Source: Hyphomicrobiaceae bacterium (lineage in GTDB: Bacteria; Pseudomonadota; Alphaproteobacteria; Rhizobiales; Methyloligellaceae). From it: 64,000 nt of DNA. Within the stretch, counting starts at the first letter, position 1. Every line of letters begins with the position of its first letter. The notes below the pieces were generated by a model. The model had not been told where the DNA came from, did not search any database, and saw nothing but the letters and a program-made list of their open reading frames with translations. Shown piece by piece: positions 8,061 through 16,603 of the stretch. The translations under genes were made by a program, and so were the position numbers. The DNA lies in assembly GCA_028066055.1 (NCBI GenBank), contig JALCBY010000015.1, positions 6,728 through 70,727 on the forward strand, given 5' to 3'.

Positions 8061-9167
8061 TCACGCCGCGACGCTGAGCGGCTCCGCGTCGGGCACGATT
8101 TGGCCGGTTTCCGCATCGAACACGTGCACGTCTTCGTTCGACCAGGAGAGACCGACCCTCTCTCCTTCCTCGAGCACACATCGGCCCGGCACGCGAACCA
8201 GGATCGACTGCTCTCCGCACGTTGCTTCAACGATCGTGTCCGCGCCCAGATAGTCGCAGGACGAGACCTGCGCCGGGACGCCTTTGGGGGCGGCCTTCCG
8301 CCGTCCCGCGGTCTTGCCGGTCGTGGTCACCGTGATGTGTTCCGGGCGAATGCCGAGAATTCGGTTTTGTCCGAGTTTGCCCGCGACAACCGTTGTTTTG
8401 GTTCCTGCGACAACACCGCCCCCTGATCCGCTCTCCAGAGCGATCAGGTTCATCGGCGGTGTACCTATGAAGCTCGCCGTGAAGGTCGTCGCCGGTGTGT
8501 CGTAAAGCTCATCGGGTGTACCGATCTGTTCAATCTGTCCTTCGCGCATCAGGATCACACGATCGGCCATACTCATGGCCTCGGTCTGGTCGTGAGTGAC
8601 ATAGACGACCGTCATGCCGAGGCGGCGCTGCAGGGCGCGCAGTTCGATGCGCATCTCATGCCGGAGTTTCGCATCGAGGTTGGAGAGTGGCTCGTCCATC
8701 AGGCAGATCGGGTTTTCGGCGATGATGGCGCGTGCCAGGGCAACGCGCTGGCGCTGCCCTCCCGACAGTTGCGCGGGCTTGCGGTCGAGCAGATCCGAGA
8801 GGCCGACGAGATCAGCGACACGGGAAAGCCGTTCGCTCTGTTCCGTGGCGGGAATCTTGCGAACCTTGAGCCCGAACAGGATGTTTTCCCGTACATCGAG
8901 ATGGGGAAAGATGGCGTAGGACTGAAACACCATGGAAACCCGGCGTTCCGCCGGCGTCGCGCCCGTCATGTCGGTGTCGTTGATGAGGACGGTGCCTTCG
9001 CTCACATCTTCCAGCCCGGCGATCATGCGCAGTGTCGTGGACTTGCCGCATCCTGAAGGGCCGAGCAGCACGACGAAGCTGCCTTCCTCGACGGTGAAAG
9101 ACACGGTGTCTACCGCCACCGTCCCCGGCCATTTTTTGGTGACCCCTCTCAGCTCGATCGCCGGCAT
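8061..9167 (-). CDS. ABC transporter ATPase, UgpC/MalK type
   Basis: A 368-aa ATP-binding subunit. The ATG at 9167 (MPAIELRGVTKKW) is chosen because it begins the conserved ABC domain. The Walker A GPSGCGKST is at residues 36-44, LSGGQ at 134-138, Walker B LMDEP at 156-160, and VTHDQTEAM supplies the switch His. The C-terminal third is a TOBE-type regulatory domain (LGIRPEHITV, then VGLSWSNEDVHVFD). It energises import by the two permeases. It is encoded first among the transport genes, 115 bases after the DeoR regulator and 92 bases ahead of the binding protein. Confidence 0.93.
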   Translation of the reverse strand: MPAIELRGVTKKWPGTVAVDTVSFTVEEGSFVVLLGPSGCGKSTTLRMIAGLEDVSEGTVLINDTDMTGATPAERRVSMVFQSYAIFPHLDVRENILFGLKVRKIPATEQSERLSRVADLVGLSDLLDRKPAQLSGGQRQRVALARAIIAENPICLMDEPLSNLDAKLRHEMRIELRALQRRLGMTVVYVTHDQTEAMSMADRVILMREGQIEQIGTPDELYDTPATTFTASFIGTPPMNLIALESGSGGGVVAGTKTTVVAGKLGQNRILGIRPEHITVTTTGKTAGRRKAAPKGVPAQVSSCDYLGADTIVEATCGEQSILVRVPGRCVLEEGERVGLSWSNEDVHVFDAETGQIVPDAEPLSVAA

Positions 9168-9206
9168 CACTCCCCACCCGTTACGAGGCCAACTGCCCCG
9201 CGACAT

Positions 9207-9225
9207 CTAATGTCATGCTATGTCA
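9207..9225. promoter_or_regulatory. Possible DeoR operator: ATGTCA repeats
   Basis: In the gap between the DeoR gene and the ATPase gene, ATGTCA occurs at 9210-9215 and 9220-9225, exactly one helical turn apart, with a CGACAT copy in opposite orientation at 9201-9206. A further ATGTCA (minus strand, 10165-10160) lies upstream of the DeoR gene. A repeated hexamer flanking a regulator gene suggests its own operator, but this is weak evidence. Confidence 0.3.
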
Positions 9226-9281
9226 GTTTTATTACGTTTCATACACAAATTGAAAAACAGAACCTCCGGCACCGGATGCAG

Positions 9282-10079
9282 TCACTCCGGAACATGCAGG
9301 CTGACGCCTTCGCGCGCGAGCATTCCCGCAAACGGCTCCGGTGGTGCCTGGTCGGTGAAAACGGCATCGATTTCGGAGGCGTGCCCTACGCGGATGGCGG
9401 CATCGGATCCGAATTTGCTGTGATCCAGCGCCACGAATTTCCGCCGCGAAATGTGCATCGCCGCCTTCGACACGCCGATATCCCTGTAGTCGTAGTCCAG
9501 AAGTTCGCCCTCGGTGTCGATGCTGCCAATGCCGAAGATGCCGTAGCCGACACGGAACCGTTCGAGAAACTCGCGCGTTGCCTCGCCCGTGGTTGCGTGA
9601 TCATTGTGCCGCAACAACCCGCCCGCGAGAATGACCTGAAACGAACCGCGGCGGCTCAGCATGGAAGCCACCGTCAGGTGATTGGTCACAATCGTCAGGT
9701 TTTGATGGTTTGACAGCGCTTCCGCAACGGCCTCCATGGTCGTGCCGATATCTATGAAAATCGTCGACCCTTCAGGGATTTGCGCGGCGAGCAGCTCGCC
9801 GATTACACGCTTTTCCACCGGATAGCGGCTTTGACGGCCGCCATAGTCCATGACCGATAACGCGCGCGGCAGCCCGGCGCCGCCGTGATAGCGGGCAACG
9901 AGCCCGCGCCGTTCAAGTTGCTTGATGTCGCGGCGTACCGTCTGCTCCGAAACCCGAAACGCCTTGGCGAGTTGGTCTATCGACACAAAGCCCTGCCGGC
10001 GCACGAGCTCAAGGATTTCGGTCTGCCGGCTTTGCAGTCCCGGGTTCGATGCCGTTTCCAGCTGAAGCGCATCGGCCAT
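9282..10079 (-). CDS. DeoR/GlpR-family transcriptional regulator
   Basis: A 265-aa regulator. The N-terminal winged helix (about residues 17-70) contains RQTEILELVRRQGFVSIDQL and the recognition helix SEQTVRRDIKQLERRGL. The C-terminal sugar-phosphate sensor domain contains FIDIGTTMEAVAEAL, TNHLTVA and the KAAMHISRRKFVALDHSKFG segment. DeoR proteins repress uptake and catabolic operons and respond to phosphorylated sugars or glycerol phosphate, fitting the adjacent ugp-like transporter encoded downstream on the same strand. It therefore probably controls both itself and the transporter genes. Confidence 0.9.
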   Translation of the reverse strand: MADALQLETASNPGLQSRQTEILELVRRQGFVSIDQLAKAFRVSEQTVRRDIKQLERRGLVARYHGGAGLPRALSVMDYGGRQSRYPVEKRVIGELLAAQIPEGSTIFIDIGTTMEAVAEALSNHQNLTIVTNHLTVASMLSRRGSFQVILAGGLLRHNDHATTGEATREFLERFRVGYGIFGIGSIDTEGELLDYDYRDIGVSKAAMHISRRKFVALDHSKFGSDAAIRVGHASEIDAVFTDQAPPEPFAGMLAREGVSLHVPE

Positions 10080-10570
10080 TTGCCGTTCCGTCCCTCATCC
10101 GCATTTGCGCCGTGGCCGAAGATCGTTGCTCATCGCAAATGTTACTTTTGTCGTTATTCTGACATTCGATGATCCGAAACGCAAACGGGCAATGTTGGAA
10201 TGGCGATTTACGTTGGCGGACAGAGCCCGCCGGGCGGACACACAGCGACGAATTGGACCATGCGTATCCGTCTTTTGAACCTTTTTCAGTGGTTCGGTGT
10301 CTAAAGGTTATGGGGTGTGGCATACGACGGACGTGCGAAAGAGTTGAGAAATGATGTTCATGGCTCTGACATGCCCGTTTGCGATCACTTCGAGCTTCAC
10401 GGCACTGTTATGTGGAAAGCGGGGGAGAAATCCCCATATGTACGAGCACCGGCGGGCCAATTGCGCATTCTGCCTGTAATTCAGCGGGTCACGGGCAAAC
10501 TTTGACGCCATTGGACAGCTGAAATAGGAACCGGCGCAAGCCTGACGGGCATATCGAGGAGACTGATCAA
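10080..10570. other. Divergent intergenic region with regulatory dyad
   Basis: A 491-base gap between the DeoR gene (minus) and a secreted-protein gene (plus). At 10138-10166 the arms AATGT and ACATT bracket a pyrimidine-rich core and include the ATGTCA hexamer also found before the ATPase gene; this is a candidate operator for DeoR. At the right end TTGACG (10502-10507) is a possible -35 for the plus-strand gene. Nothing else coding or structured was recognised between 10170 and 10500. Confidence 0.4.
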
Positions 10571-10969
10571 ATGCGGTTCATTCCGGCAGCGGCAGTGGCT
10601 CTTGTTCTTGGTCTCGGCGTTGCAAGCAGCGCGGCCCAGGCCGCCTCAATTCTGGGCAATTGGAGCGGTCGCGGCACGGTGCGCCTCAACACCGGCCAGG
10701 TAGAGCCCGTGAGTTGCCGGGTGAAGTATGAAAAAGGCGATAGCGCCGGCAAGACATACACGCTCAACGCCACATGCGCCGCGGCTGCAGGCACCTTCTC
10801 GATTTACGGGCGCATTTCGCAACGCAGCGCGAGCAGTTATCGCGGGGTCCTGTTTTCCGAGCAATCGACAATGGCTGGAAATGTCAGCATTACGGTGCAT
10901 GGAGACAGCCAGTCTGCGAGCGTGAAGAATGATCGCGGCATTGGCAACGTCACGCTTCGCCGGCGTTAG
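10571..10969 (+). CDS. Small secreted protein, hypothetical (paralogue of the 50700 gene)
   Basis: A 132-aa protein with a clear Sec signal peptide (MRFIPAAAVALVLGLG to AQA) and a mature domain of about 108 residues predicted to be beta-rich. The ribosome site GAGGAGA lies 8 bases before ATG. Two Cys (in VSCRVKYEKG and NATCAAAAGTF) could form a disulfide in the periplasm. It is clearly homologous to the gene at 50700-51092: both share A-S-I-x-G-x-W-x-G-x-G, SCRV/IRCRI, the second Cys followed by GTF, GRLYSEQ/GVLFSEQ, AG(N/D)VSI and a C-terminal TLxR. I recognise no named family; the domain resembles small beta-barrel periplasmic proteins. It stands alone. Confidence 0.75.
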   Translation: MRFIPAAAVALVLGLGVASSAAQAASILGNWSGRGTVRLNTGQVEPVSCRVKYEKGDSAGKTYTLNATCAAAAGTFSIYGRISQRSASSYRGVLFSEQSTMAGNVSITVHGDSQSASVKNDRGIGNVTLRRR

Positions 10970-11210
10970 CGCTCCGTCCTCGAAATTACTCCCCTGTCTT
11001 TGAGAGATGTGTTTCGCGGTCAGCGTGCCGGTTTTCGGCATGTCGAATTCTTGTCGGACGGGCGCAAACCGCCCTGCCCGCCGGAACGCAAATCGATCGC
11101 GAAAAGGCGGGTGAGCTTGCGCCTGTGCCGCAGCCTCACGAGACGAATGGTGCCTTGTTTTTGAAACATGTCGCAAACGCACATGGCCACGAGGCCGCCC
11201 GGCGCGGTCT

Positions 11211-12320
11211 TTACGCGACGGCGGCCTGCAGTTCGACGTTGCGTTTGACCGATTGTGCAGCCAGAGCGACCGGCTCGAACGCTCTGACGAGTGCGAACTC
11301 CAGCTTGCCCTCCATGTCGAGCAGGATGTCATAAGCCTGCTTGGCCGACATGGCGTCCTTGTAGGAGCGTTTGTCGATCAGCGCGGAGAAGATGTCGACG
11401 ATGGTCATGATGCGGACCGGATCGCTGATGGCCCTGCCGGAAATGCCGTCGGGATACCCGCTGCCGTCGAGCAGTTCGTGATGATGGCGCGCGATATCGA
11501 CCACTTCGTCGCTGAAATGGGCGTCGTCGAGCAGGATTTCCGCACCATGTGCGGCATGGGTGCGAATCTGGGCGATTTCCGCCGATGTGAGCTTGCCGGG
11601 CTTGTCGAGTAGCGAAATCGGCATCTTCACCTTGCCTACGTCGTGCATAAGGGCGCCGATGCTGATGCGCTGCACGTCGGATTCGCCGAAACCCAGATGC
11701 ATCGTAAATGCCGCGGCAAGGCCTGATACGGTCATGCAATGGCGATAGGTGTAGCTGTTGTGCTGCTTCACCGCTTCGAGCCATTGCGCGATCGAGCTCT
11801 CTTTCAGGCTCTCGGCGAGCAGTTCGCTCGCACTGATGACCTGGGCACGGGGCAACGGCTGACCGGAGGCGACCGTTTCGTAGAAGATGTCGTGCAATGA
11901 GCTGACTTCTTCAGTGGCGCTGATAACGAATTCCGGAACTTCGGGATCGATGCCGCGAATTCCGGTTCCCTGCGCCTGTGCACGCATGGTGATCAGTTTC
12001 ACCGCCTCGGCGCGGCGCGGCAGTGCCGGTATCGTCAGCGCGGCGCCCAGTGCATCTGCCTGATAGGGTTCCGCCCGCGACGTACCGCGGATGAGAAACA
12101 CCTTGGCCAGCGCACGCTCTTCGCTCCGGAACCGGTCCCTGAACAGCTTGATGCCATCCTGACTGGTGAGGTCGATGTCGATGACGACCGGAGAGAGTGC
12201 ATGAACGCGCGACGGACAATAGTCCTCCAGCGCCATAAGACGCATCGGGAGCCACTGGCCGAGCCTCTTGGCTGCAGGTTCGGATCGCTTCGGGTCATCC
12301 GACAAAAACAGAAATGTCAT
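11211..12320 (-). CDS. HD-GYP domain cyclic di-GMP phosphodiesterase
   Basis: A 369-aa signalling protein. ATG 12320 (MTFLFLSDDPKR) is chosen over a longer frame to 12494. The first 115 residues resemble a divergent receiver-like domain (VVIDIDLTS), but the phospho-acceptor geometry is not obvious. The HD-GYP catalytic domain follows: ALMHDVGKVKMP with HD at 236-237, then HHELLDGSGYPDGISG carrying the HHE and GYP motifs, then DIFSALIDKRSYK. All hallmark residues appear present, so it should hydrolyse cyclic di-GMP. It may oppose diguanylate cyclases such as the GGDEF protein at 53069. No partner gene is adjacent. Confidence 0.9.
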   Translation of the reverse strand: MTFLFLSDDPKRSEPAAKRLGQWLPMRLMALEDYCPSRVHALSPVVIDIDLTSQDGIKLFRDRFRSEERALAKVFLIRGTSRAEPYQADALGAALTIPALPRRAEAVKLITMRAQAQGTGIRGIDPEVPEFVISATEEVSSLHDIFYETVASGQPLPRAQVISASELLAESLKESSIAQWLEAVKQHNSYTYRHCMTVSGLAAAFTMHLGFGESDVQRISIGALMHDVGKVKMPISLLDKPGKLTSAEIAQIRTHAAHGAEILLDDAHFSDEVVDIARHHHELLDGSGYPDGISGRAISDPVRIMTIVDIFSALIDKRSYKDAMSAKQAYDILLDMEGKLEFALVRAFEPVALAAQSVKRNVELQAAVA

Positions 12321-12617
12321 CACGCAACGCCACCGGTTTGCTGACCGCCCAAATTCACACGGAAATGCTCGCAAAAATTGTCTAAGATTCCGTTTTGCTG
12401 CATGTCTAATTTTTAGTTGATTGCCGTCTAATCGCCGGCTTGAGGCTAAACGCTTGAAAACGCTTACCCTTCCCTGCCGTGCGGGACGGGTCACGCGGGT
12501 CGGTTAGGGGGCGAAGGCATGGCCGGTTGCCGGCGTTAAGGACGTTTCCTTACCGATCGCTAAGACTGATCGTTTGATCGCAGCGTGTTTGTAAGCTCCG
12601 GATCCAGGATCGGGCTG

Positions 12618-13070
12618 TTATTTCGTGCCGGAACCTTGCAGGACTTGAAGGGCGGCCTTCTGATCGGCGATGATCCTTTTGACCAGATCCCCGATTGAAA
12701 CCATTCCGGCGACCTTGCCGCCCTCGAGGACGGGGAGATGACGGACATGTTGTTCCGTCATGATTTCAAGGCACTCCGTGACGGTCTTGTCGGGCTCGAC
12801 GCATATGACGTCGGCGGTCATGATATCGCGCACCGGGGTCTCCGGCGATGTCTTGCCCTTCAGGATCACGTTGCGTGTGTAATCCCGCTCGGTAATGATG
12901 CCAACGATCTTGTCGTCTTCCATGACAAGCAAGCCACCACAATCCTTGATCGACATTTTGGTGACGGCGTTGAAGACGGAATCATCGGGATGAATGTCCC
13001 AAACATCCCTGCCCTTCTCATCGAGCAGTTCACGCAGCGTCGTTGTTGAAGTGTCGGATGTGGTACTCAT
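12618..13070 (-). CDS. Twin CBS-domain protein
   Basis: A 150-aa protein consisting of a CBS pair: first repeat roughly residues 20-75 (DDSVFNAVTKMSIKDCGGLL, then IVGIITERDYTRNV), second roughly 80-140 (VRDIMTADVICVEPDKTV, then HVRHLPVLEGGKVAGMVS). CBS pairs bind adenine nucleotides (AMP, ATP, SAM or NAD) and regulate partner proteins. Stand-alone forms like this are common in Alphaproteobacteria and their partners are usually unknown. It is cytoplasmic. It is separated from the upstream HD-GYP gene by 297 bases that include GC-rich repeats, so it is probably its own unit. Confidence 0.9.
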   Translation of the reverse strand: MSTTSDTSTTTLRELLDEKGRDVWDIHPDDSVFNAVTKMSIKDCGGLLVMEDDKIVGIITERDYTRNVILKGKTSPETPVRDIMTADVICVEPDKTVTECLEIMTEQHVRHLPVLEGGKVAGMVSIGDLVKRIIADQKAALQVLQGSGTK

Positions 13071-13204
13071 GGTTTCCCCGCACGGATAAATTCACCTCCG
13101 GTGCGCCCGCACCGGGCTGGTTCCACACAAGGGAGTATACGCGGCGAACAGGGTTTCGAACGAGGTCCATGAGGTCGCGGCGAGAGAAAACTGGAGATAT
13201 GCGC

Positions 13205-13615
13205 ATGACGTCCCCTGACCGGACACCCAACATTCCCGAAGTCGTCGAAGAGATCCGACAGCTCTTCGAGCGGTATGAAACGGCGCTGGAGACGAAGGAC
13301 GTCGACGTGCTCGATGACACCTTCTGGCGCAGTCCTCACACCATCCGTTACGCGTTGCACGAAAATGGCTACGGCTTCGACGAGATCCACAAGCACCGGG
13401 TGAACCGTCCCCCCGGCCCTGGCATCAAGGAAAAACGCCTGCGGCTGGAAATCCTGACCCTGGGTCGAGATTTTGCAACTGTGAACCTGGAATTCAAGGT
13501 GACGGGGCGTGATCTGGTCGGCCGGCAGAGCCAGACCTGGGTGCGGTTCCCCGAAGACGGCTGGAAGGTCGTTGCCGCCCACGTATCGACGGTCAACGAC
13601 CAGCCTCTTTGGTAG
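13205..13615 (+). CDS. HpxZ/AtzH-like (DUF3225) protein
   Basis: A 136-aa SnoaL/NTF2-like fold protein. ATG 13205 has GGAG at 13193-13196 with 8 bases spacing; the ATG at 13199 would be too close. The pattern FWRSPHTIRYALHENGYG, RVNRPPGPG, LGRDFATVNLEF and SQTWVRFPEDGWKVVAAHVS is characteristic of HpxZ (oxalurate catabolism) and the AtzH subfamily, which help amidases in ureide or cyanurate degradation. No hpx or atz enzymes lie next to it here, so the substrate link is not supported by context. Soluble, probably cytoplasmic. Confidence 0.85.
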   Translation: MTSPDRTPNIPEVVEEIRQLFERYETALETKDVDVLDDTFWRSPHTIRYALHENGYGFDEIHKHRVNRPPGPGIKEKRLRLEILTLGRDFATVNLEFKVTGRDLVGRQSQTWVRFPEDGWKVVAAHVSTVNDQPLW

Positions 13616-13729
13616 GGAACCGGACACGGTGACGTCGATGACGAACCGGCCAGTTTCCGGCAATGGTTCACGCCGCCCTTGCGTACGCCGTTCTGACACC
13701 GCACGTTAGGCGTTCATAATGTCCCCGGC

Positions 13730-14572
13730 ATGTCCCGACAAGGAGAGCCCGGTTTCGTGAGACTGCTTCGCGCCTACAAGGATACGATCCTGCGCCTGTA
13801 CAACGACCTCGGGCTGGCGCTCGCCGGTGCGGTCACTTTTTCCGGCGTGTTGGCGCTGTTCCCGTTCCTGATTTTCGTGACCGCGCTGGCCGGCTTCTTC
13901 GGCGGCGAGGATGCTGCAGACAGGGCCGTTGCGCAGCTTTTTGAGACGTTGCCCAAGGAGGTCGCCGACGCTTTCGCGCCTGCCGTGCGCAGCGTTCTTG
14001 GCCATACGCGCGGGGATATCCTGACTCTGGGTTTTTTGCTCGCGCTTTTCATCTCGTCCAGCGGTGTGGAAAGCCTGCGGACCGCATTGAACCGCGCCTA
14101 TCGGGTCAAGGAGAACCGCTCGTTCTGGCAGTGCCGCCTGCAGAGCTTCGCTTTCGTCCTCGGCGGGGCCGTTGCCATGCTGATTGTGGGGTTTTCGATC
14201 GTGCTCGCGCCTGCCATACAGGCGTTCGCGGGAGATCATTTTAAGCGGCTCGGCCCGATAATCGGCTGGCTCGACCAGTTGCGGCTGCTGATCGGGTCGC
14301 TCGCTCTCTTCATCATGCTGTTTGCCATGCATTTCTGGCTGCCGGCAGGCCACCGCCGTCTCGTCGACATCTGGCCGGGCGTCCTGCACACGGTGGTGCT
14401 GTGGCTCATCGCCGGTGTCGCCTACTCCAACTATCTCGCCTATTACAACTATTACACCAGCATGTATGCCGGTCTCGCCAACATCATGATCGCACTGTTT
14501 TTTTTCTATATCACGGCGGTGATCTTCGTGTTTGGCGCAGAGCTCAATCGGGCGATCATCGAGGAGCAGTGA
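13730..14572 (+). CDS. YihY/BrkB-family inner membrane protein
   Basis: A 280-aa membrane protein with about six helices, matching the YihY/virulence factor BrkB family. Recognisable features are LALAGAVTFSGVLALFPFLIF near the N-terminus, the LFISSSGVESLRTALNRAY segment after helix 2, and a helical C-terminus ending IFVFGAELNRAII. The family is often called ribonuclease BN by mistake; its true role, possibly lipid or solute transport, is not settled. It is transcribed alone, convergent with the DUF2164 gene 53 bases downstream. Confidence 0.88.
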   Translation: MSRQGEPGFVRLLRAYKDTILRLYNDLGLALAGAVTFSGVLALFPFLIFVTALAGFFGGEDAADRAVAQLFETLPKEVADAFAPAVRSVLGHTRGDILTLGFLLALFISSSGVESLRTALNRAYRVKENRSFWQCRLQSFAFVLGGAVAMLIVGFSIVLAPAIQAFAGDHFKRLGPIIGWLDQLRLLIGSLALFIMLFAMHFWLPAGHRRLVDIWPGVLHTVVLWLIAGVAYSNYLAYYNYYTSMYAGLANIMIALFFFYITAVIFVFGAELNRAIIEEQ

Positions 14573-14625
14573 GGACTGCGGATTGACCGTGCGCCCGCGG
14601 AAGATCTGCCATTGTCCAGCCGCGT

Positions 14626-14880
14626 CTAGCGGCGGTCGCTATCGCCATTTTCCTCGGGCTCATAGAACTCCGCATCCAGATCGTCGATCTTTTCGGCCAT
14701 GTATTTTCGTGCATCTGCGATGGCCTGATTATATTGCGAGGGTCCGATCTGGCGGAGCATGAAATCGACAATGCTTGCGGCGCGGAACGCGCTCAGTTCC
14801 TCATCGAACTCCGCGGCGAAATAATCCACCAGGGCGTCGGCAATTTCGGCTTTTCGTTCGTCGCTCAACTTTACGCGCAT
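14626..14880 (-). CDS. DUF2164 family protein
   Basis: An 84-aa soluble protein. The pattern KAEIADALVDYFAAEFDE, then AASIVDFMLRQIGPSQYNQ and AIADARKYM matches DUF2164, a small family of unknown function. The acidic C-terminus (EFYEPEENGDSD) is probably disordered. It stands alone and converges on the YihY gene; upstream is the long region before aprM. Confidence 0.75.
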   Translation of the reverse strand: MRVKLSDERKAEIADALVDYFAAEFDEELSAFRAASIVDFMLRQIGPSQYNQAIADARKYMAEKIDDLDAEFYEPEENGDSDRR

Positions 14881-15238
14881 CTCGCCTCCCTCATCATGTG
14901 TCGCCTGGGGCGTTGCCGGGCGCCGACAGCATATCCCGTTGCCGTTGCATTGCGAGGCGTTTGGCGCGGTCCGTGAGCCGTGTCACAGGCTGCTCCTCCG
15001 CGACGACATGTCGTAGCGCGCGCCGGCTTGCTCCCGGTGCTCCGAAGCGATGGAAACCGGCGTAATTCAACGGGTTTTCCTTTGAATCGGGTCTCGGAAA
15101 ACGAAATGAAGTGGCTCGTATAACGGATTAAACCGGCTCGTATAGTGGATTGCCGCCCGCAGCCCAATCGGCTATCGTGACGCATACCGAGGTCAGCCGG
15201 GGCTGGTCATCCGGGGTCCAAGGGGGGAGTAGCAAATA
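14881..15238. other. Upstream region of the apr-sat operon
   Basis: A 358-base gene-free stretch between the DUF2164 gene (minus) and aprM (plus). It contains a pair of direct repeats at 15113-15151 (described separately). The ribosome site GGGGGAG of aprM is at about 15222-15228. No leader peptide or riboswitch-like fold was recognised. Confidence 0.5.
15113..15151 (+). promoter_or_regulatory. Direct-repeat regulatory element before aprM
   Basis: The unit GGCTCGTATA-N2-GGATT occurs at 15113-15129 and again at 15135-15151, 15 of 17 positions identical, with a 22-base period of about two helical turns. The second copy holds TATAGT (15141-15146), a good -10 hexamer, about 90 bases before the aprM start. 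The arrangement suggests an activator or repressor binding in tandem at the apr promoter. No known regulator site was matched. Confidence 0.55.
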
Positions 15239-16078
15239 ATGTTCACCAGCAATCCATTCGCCGAACTCTCGGCGTCGATCTCGCCCGGCATCATGCAGAC
15301 TTACGTCGTCATCATGGCGCTCTTGGTTGTCGGCGGTACGCTGTTCGACGTCATTCACAAGGGGAGCGCGACCTACTTCTTCAAGAACTGGCGCAGCGGC
15401 CGGGAAAACGCGGAGAAAGAGGTTGGCGCTGGGGAGAAGATGTCCATCGCCGTGCAGACGGCCGTCGTCGACGTCATGACCTCCGGTGAGTTCTGCACCA
15501 CGAACCGCAGGATCGCCCACCTGCTGGGCATGTACGGTTTCGTGGCCTATGTCGTCGCGACCGTTGTCCTGGTCTTCAACTATGCGAGTCCGGGGGCTGA
15601 TACGCCTGCGATTTGGCCGGCGCTCTGGTATATCGGAGCGTTGATGATCTGCGTTGGCGGCTACTGGTTCTGGTTCTTCATACGGGTTGATGTCGCCGCT
15701 GAGGGTAACTCACCGTTCCGCTTCGTGCGGGCCGACTTGTTCATCGTCTCGTTGGTCCTGAGCGCGACGTTTGGCCTTCTCTGGGCCTGGGCGCAGTCTG
15801 CCGGCAGCTCCGGCTCCGCTGTTCTTCTGATCCTGTACCTCATTGCGACCACGGTCCTGTTTGCGGGGGTCCCCTGGTCCAAATTCTCCCATATGTTCTT
15901 CAAGCCGGCGGCCGCATTCGAGAAGAGAATGTCCAAGGCTGACGGTTCGGCCGAGAATTTGCCGACGCAGACCCGTGACGATCCCAAGCAGCAGAAAAGG
16001 CACTCCATGGAGCTGTTGGTGGATGCGCCGATGGATATGGGGCTGGGCATCAAGCGCGAAGCGCCCCGGCACTATTAG
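15239..16078 (+). CDS. aprM: AprM, membrane anchor of APS reductase
   Basis: A 279-aa membrane protein with about five helices: near residues 19-38, 96-115 (GFVAYVVATVVLVFNYA), 125-148, 165-185 (LFIVSLVLSATFGLLWAWA) and 190-212. The soluble C-terminal tail of about 60 residues is polar. It directly precedes aprB and aprA, the arrangement described for sulfur oxidisers of one Apr lineage, where AprM is proposed to tether the reductase and pass electrons to quinone. Several His in or near helices (RRIAHLLG, FSHMFF) could ligate haem, but this is not established. Identification rests on gene order plus membrane topology, because the family is poorly conserved. Confidence 0.8.
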   Translation: MFTSNPFAELSASISPGIMQTYVVIMALLVVGGTLFDVIHKGSATYFFKNWRSGRENAEKEVGAGEKMSIAVQTAVVDVMTSGEFCTTNRRIAHLLGMYGFVAYVVATVVLVFNYASPGADTPAIWPALWYIGALMICVGGYWFWFFIRVDVAAEGNSPFRFVRADLFIVSLVLSATFGLLWAWAQSAGSSGSAVLLILYLIATTVLFAGVPWSKFSHMFFKPAAAFEKRMSKADGSAENLPTQTRDDPKQQKRHSMELLVDAPMDMGLGIKREAPRHY

Positions 16079-16123
16079 AGGGCCAGCGCACAAGTCTTTT
16101 TTGAACGGAGAAGGAGCCGAACA

Positions 16124-16603
16124 ATGCCAACATTCGTCTATATGACGAGGTGCGACGGATGCGGACATTGCGTCGATATCTGTCCCTCGGACATCATGCA
16201 CATCGATAAGACGTATCGCCGTGCCTACAACATCGAACCCAATATGTGCTGGGAGTGCTATTCGTGCGTGAAGGCCTGCCCGCAGAACGCGATCGATGTG
16301 CGCGGATATGCCGACTTTGCCCCGCTTGGTCATAGCGTCCGCGTGAAGCGCGACGAAGAGAGGGGTACGATTGCCTGGCGGATCAAATTCCGGGATGGCA
16401 CGGAAAAGAATTTTCTATCGCCCATAACCACCAAGCCGTGGGGCACGGCCATCCCTCAGCTTGCTGACGTTCCTGCCCCGAGCGAGGAACAGCGTGATAG
16501 CCAACTGCTGTACAGCGAACCGAAGTTTATCCGCATGGATGACGGCGATCTGCATACTCTGGAATCCAATGGTCTCAAGTTGAAGGAAGGCGTGTACTAC
16601 TGA
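16124..16603 (+). CDS. aprB: Adenylylsulfate reductase beta subunit
   Basis: A 159-aa iron-sulfur protein. Two [4Fe-4S] motifs lie in the first 65 residues: CDGCGHCVDICP and CWECYSCVKACP. The rest (RVKRDEERGTIAWRIKFRDG, then SPITTKPWGTAIPQ, ending KLKEGVYY) is the AprB-specific tail that wraps around AprA. It carries electrons between the FAD of AprA and the membrane partner. In this genomic setting, with AprM and Sat, it most probably works in the oxidative direction (sulfite plus AMP to APS). Its TGA stop overlaps the ATG of aprA, so the two subunits are translationally coupled. Confidence 0.95.
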   Translation: MPTFVYMTRCDGCGHCVDICPSDIMHIDKTYRRAYNIEPNMCWECYSCVKACPQNAIDVRGYADFAPLGHSVRVKRDEERGTIAWRIKFRDGTEKNFLSPITTKPWGTAIPQLADVPAPSEEQRDSQLLYSEPKFIRMDDGDLHTLESNGLKLKEGVYY

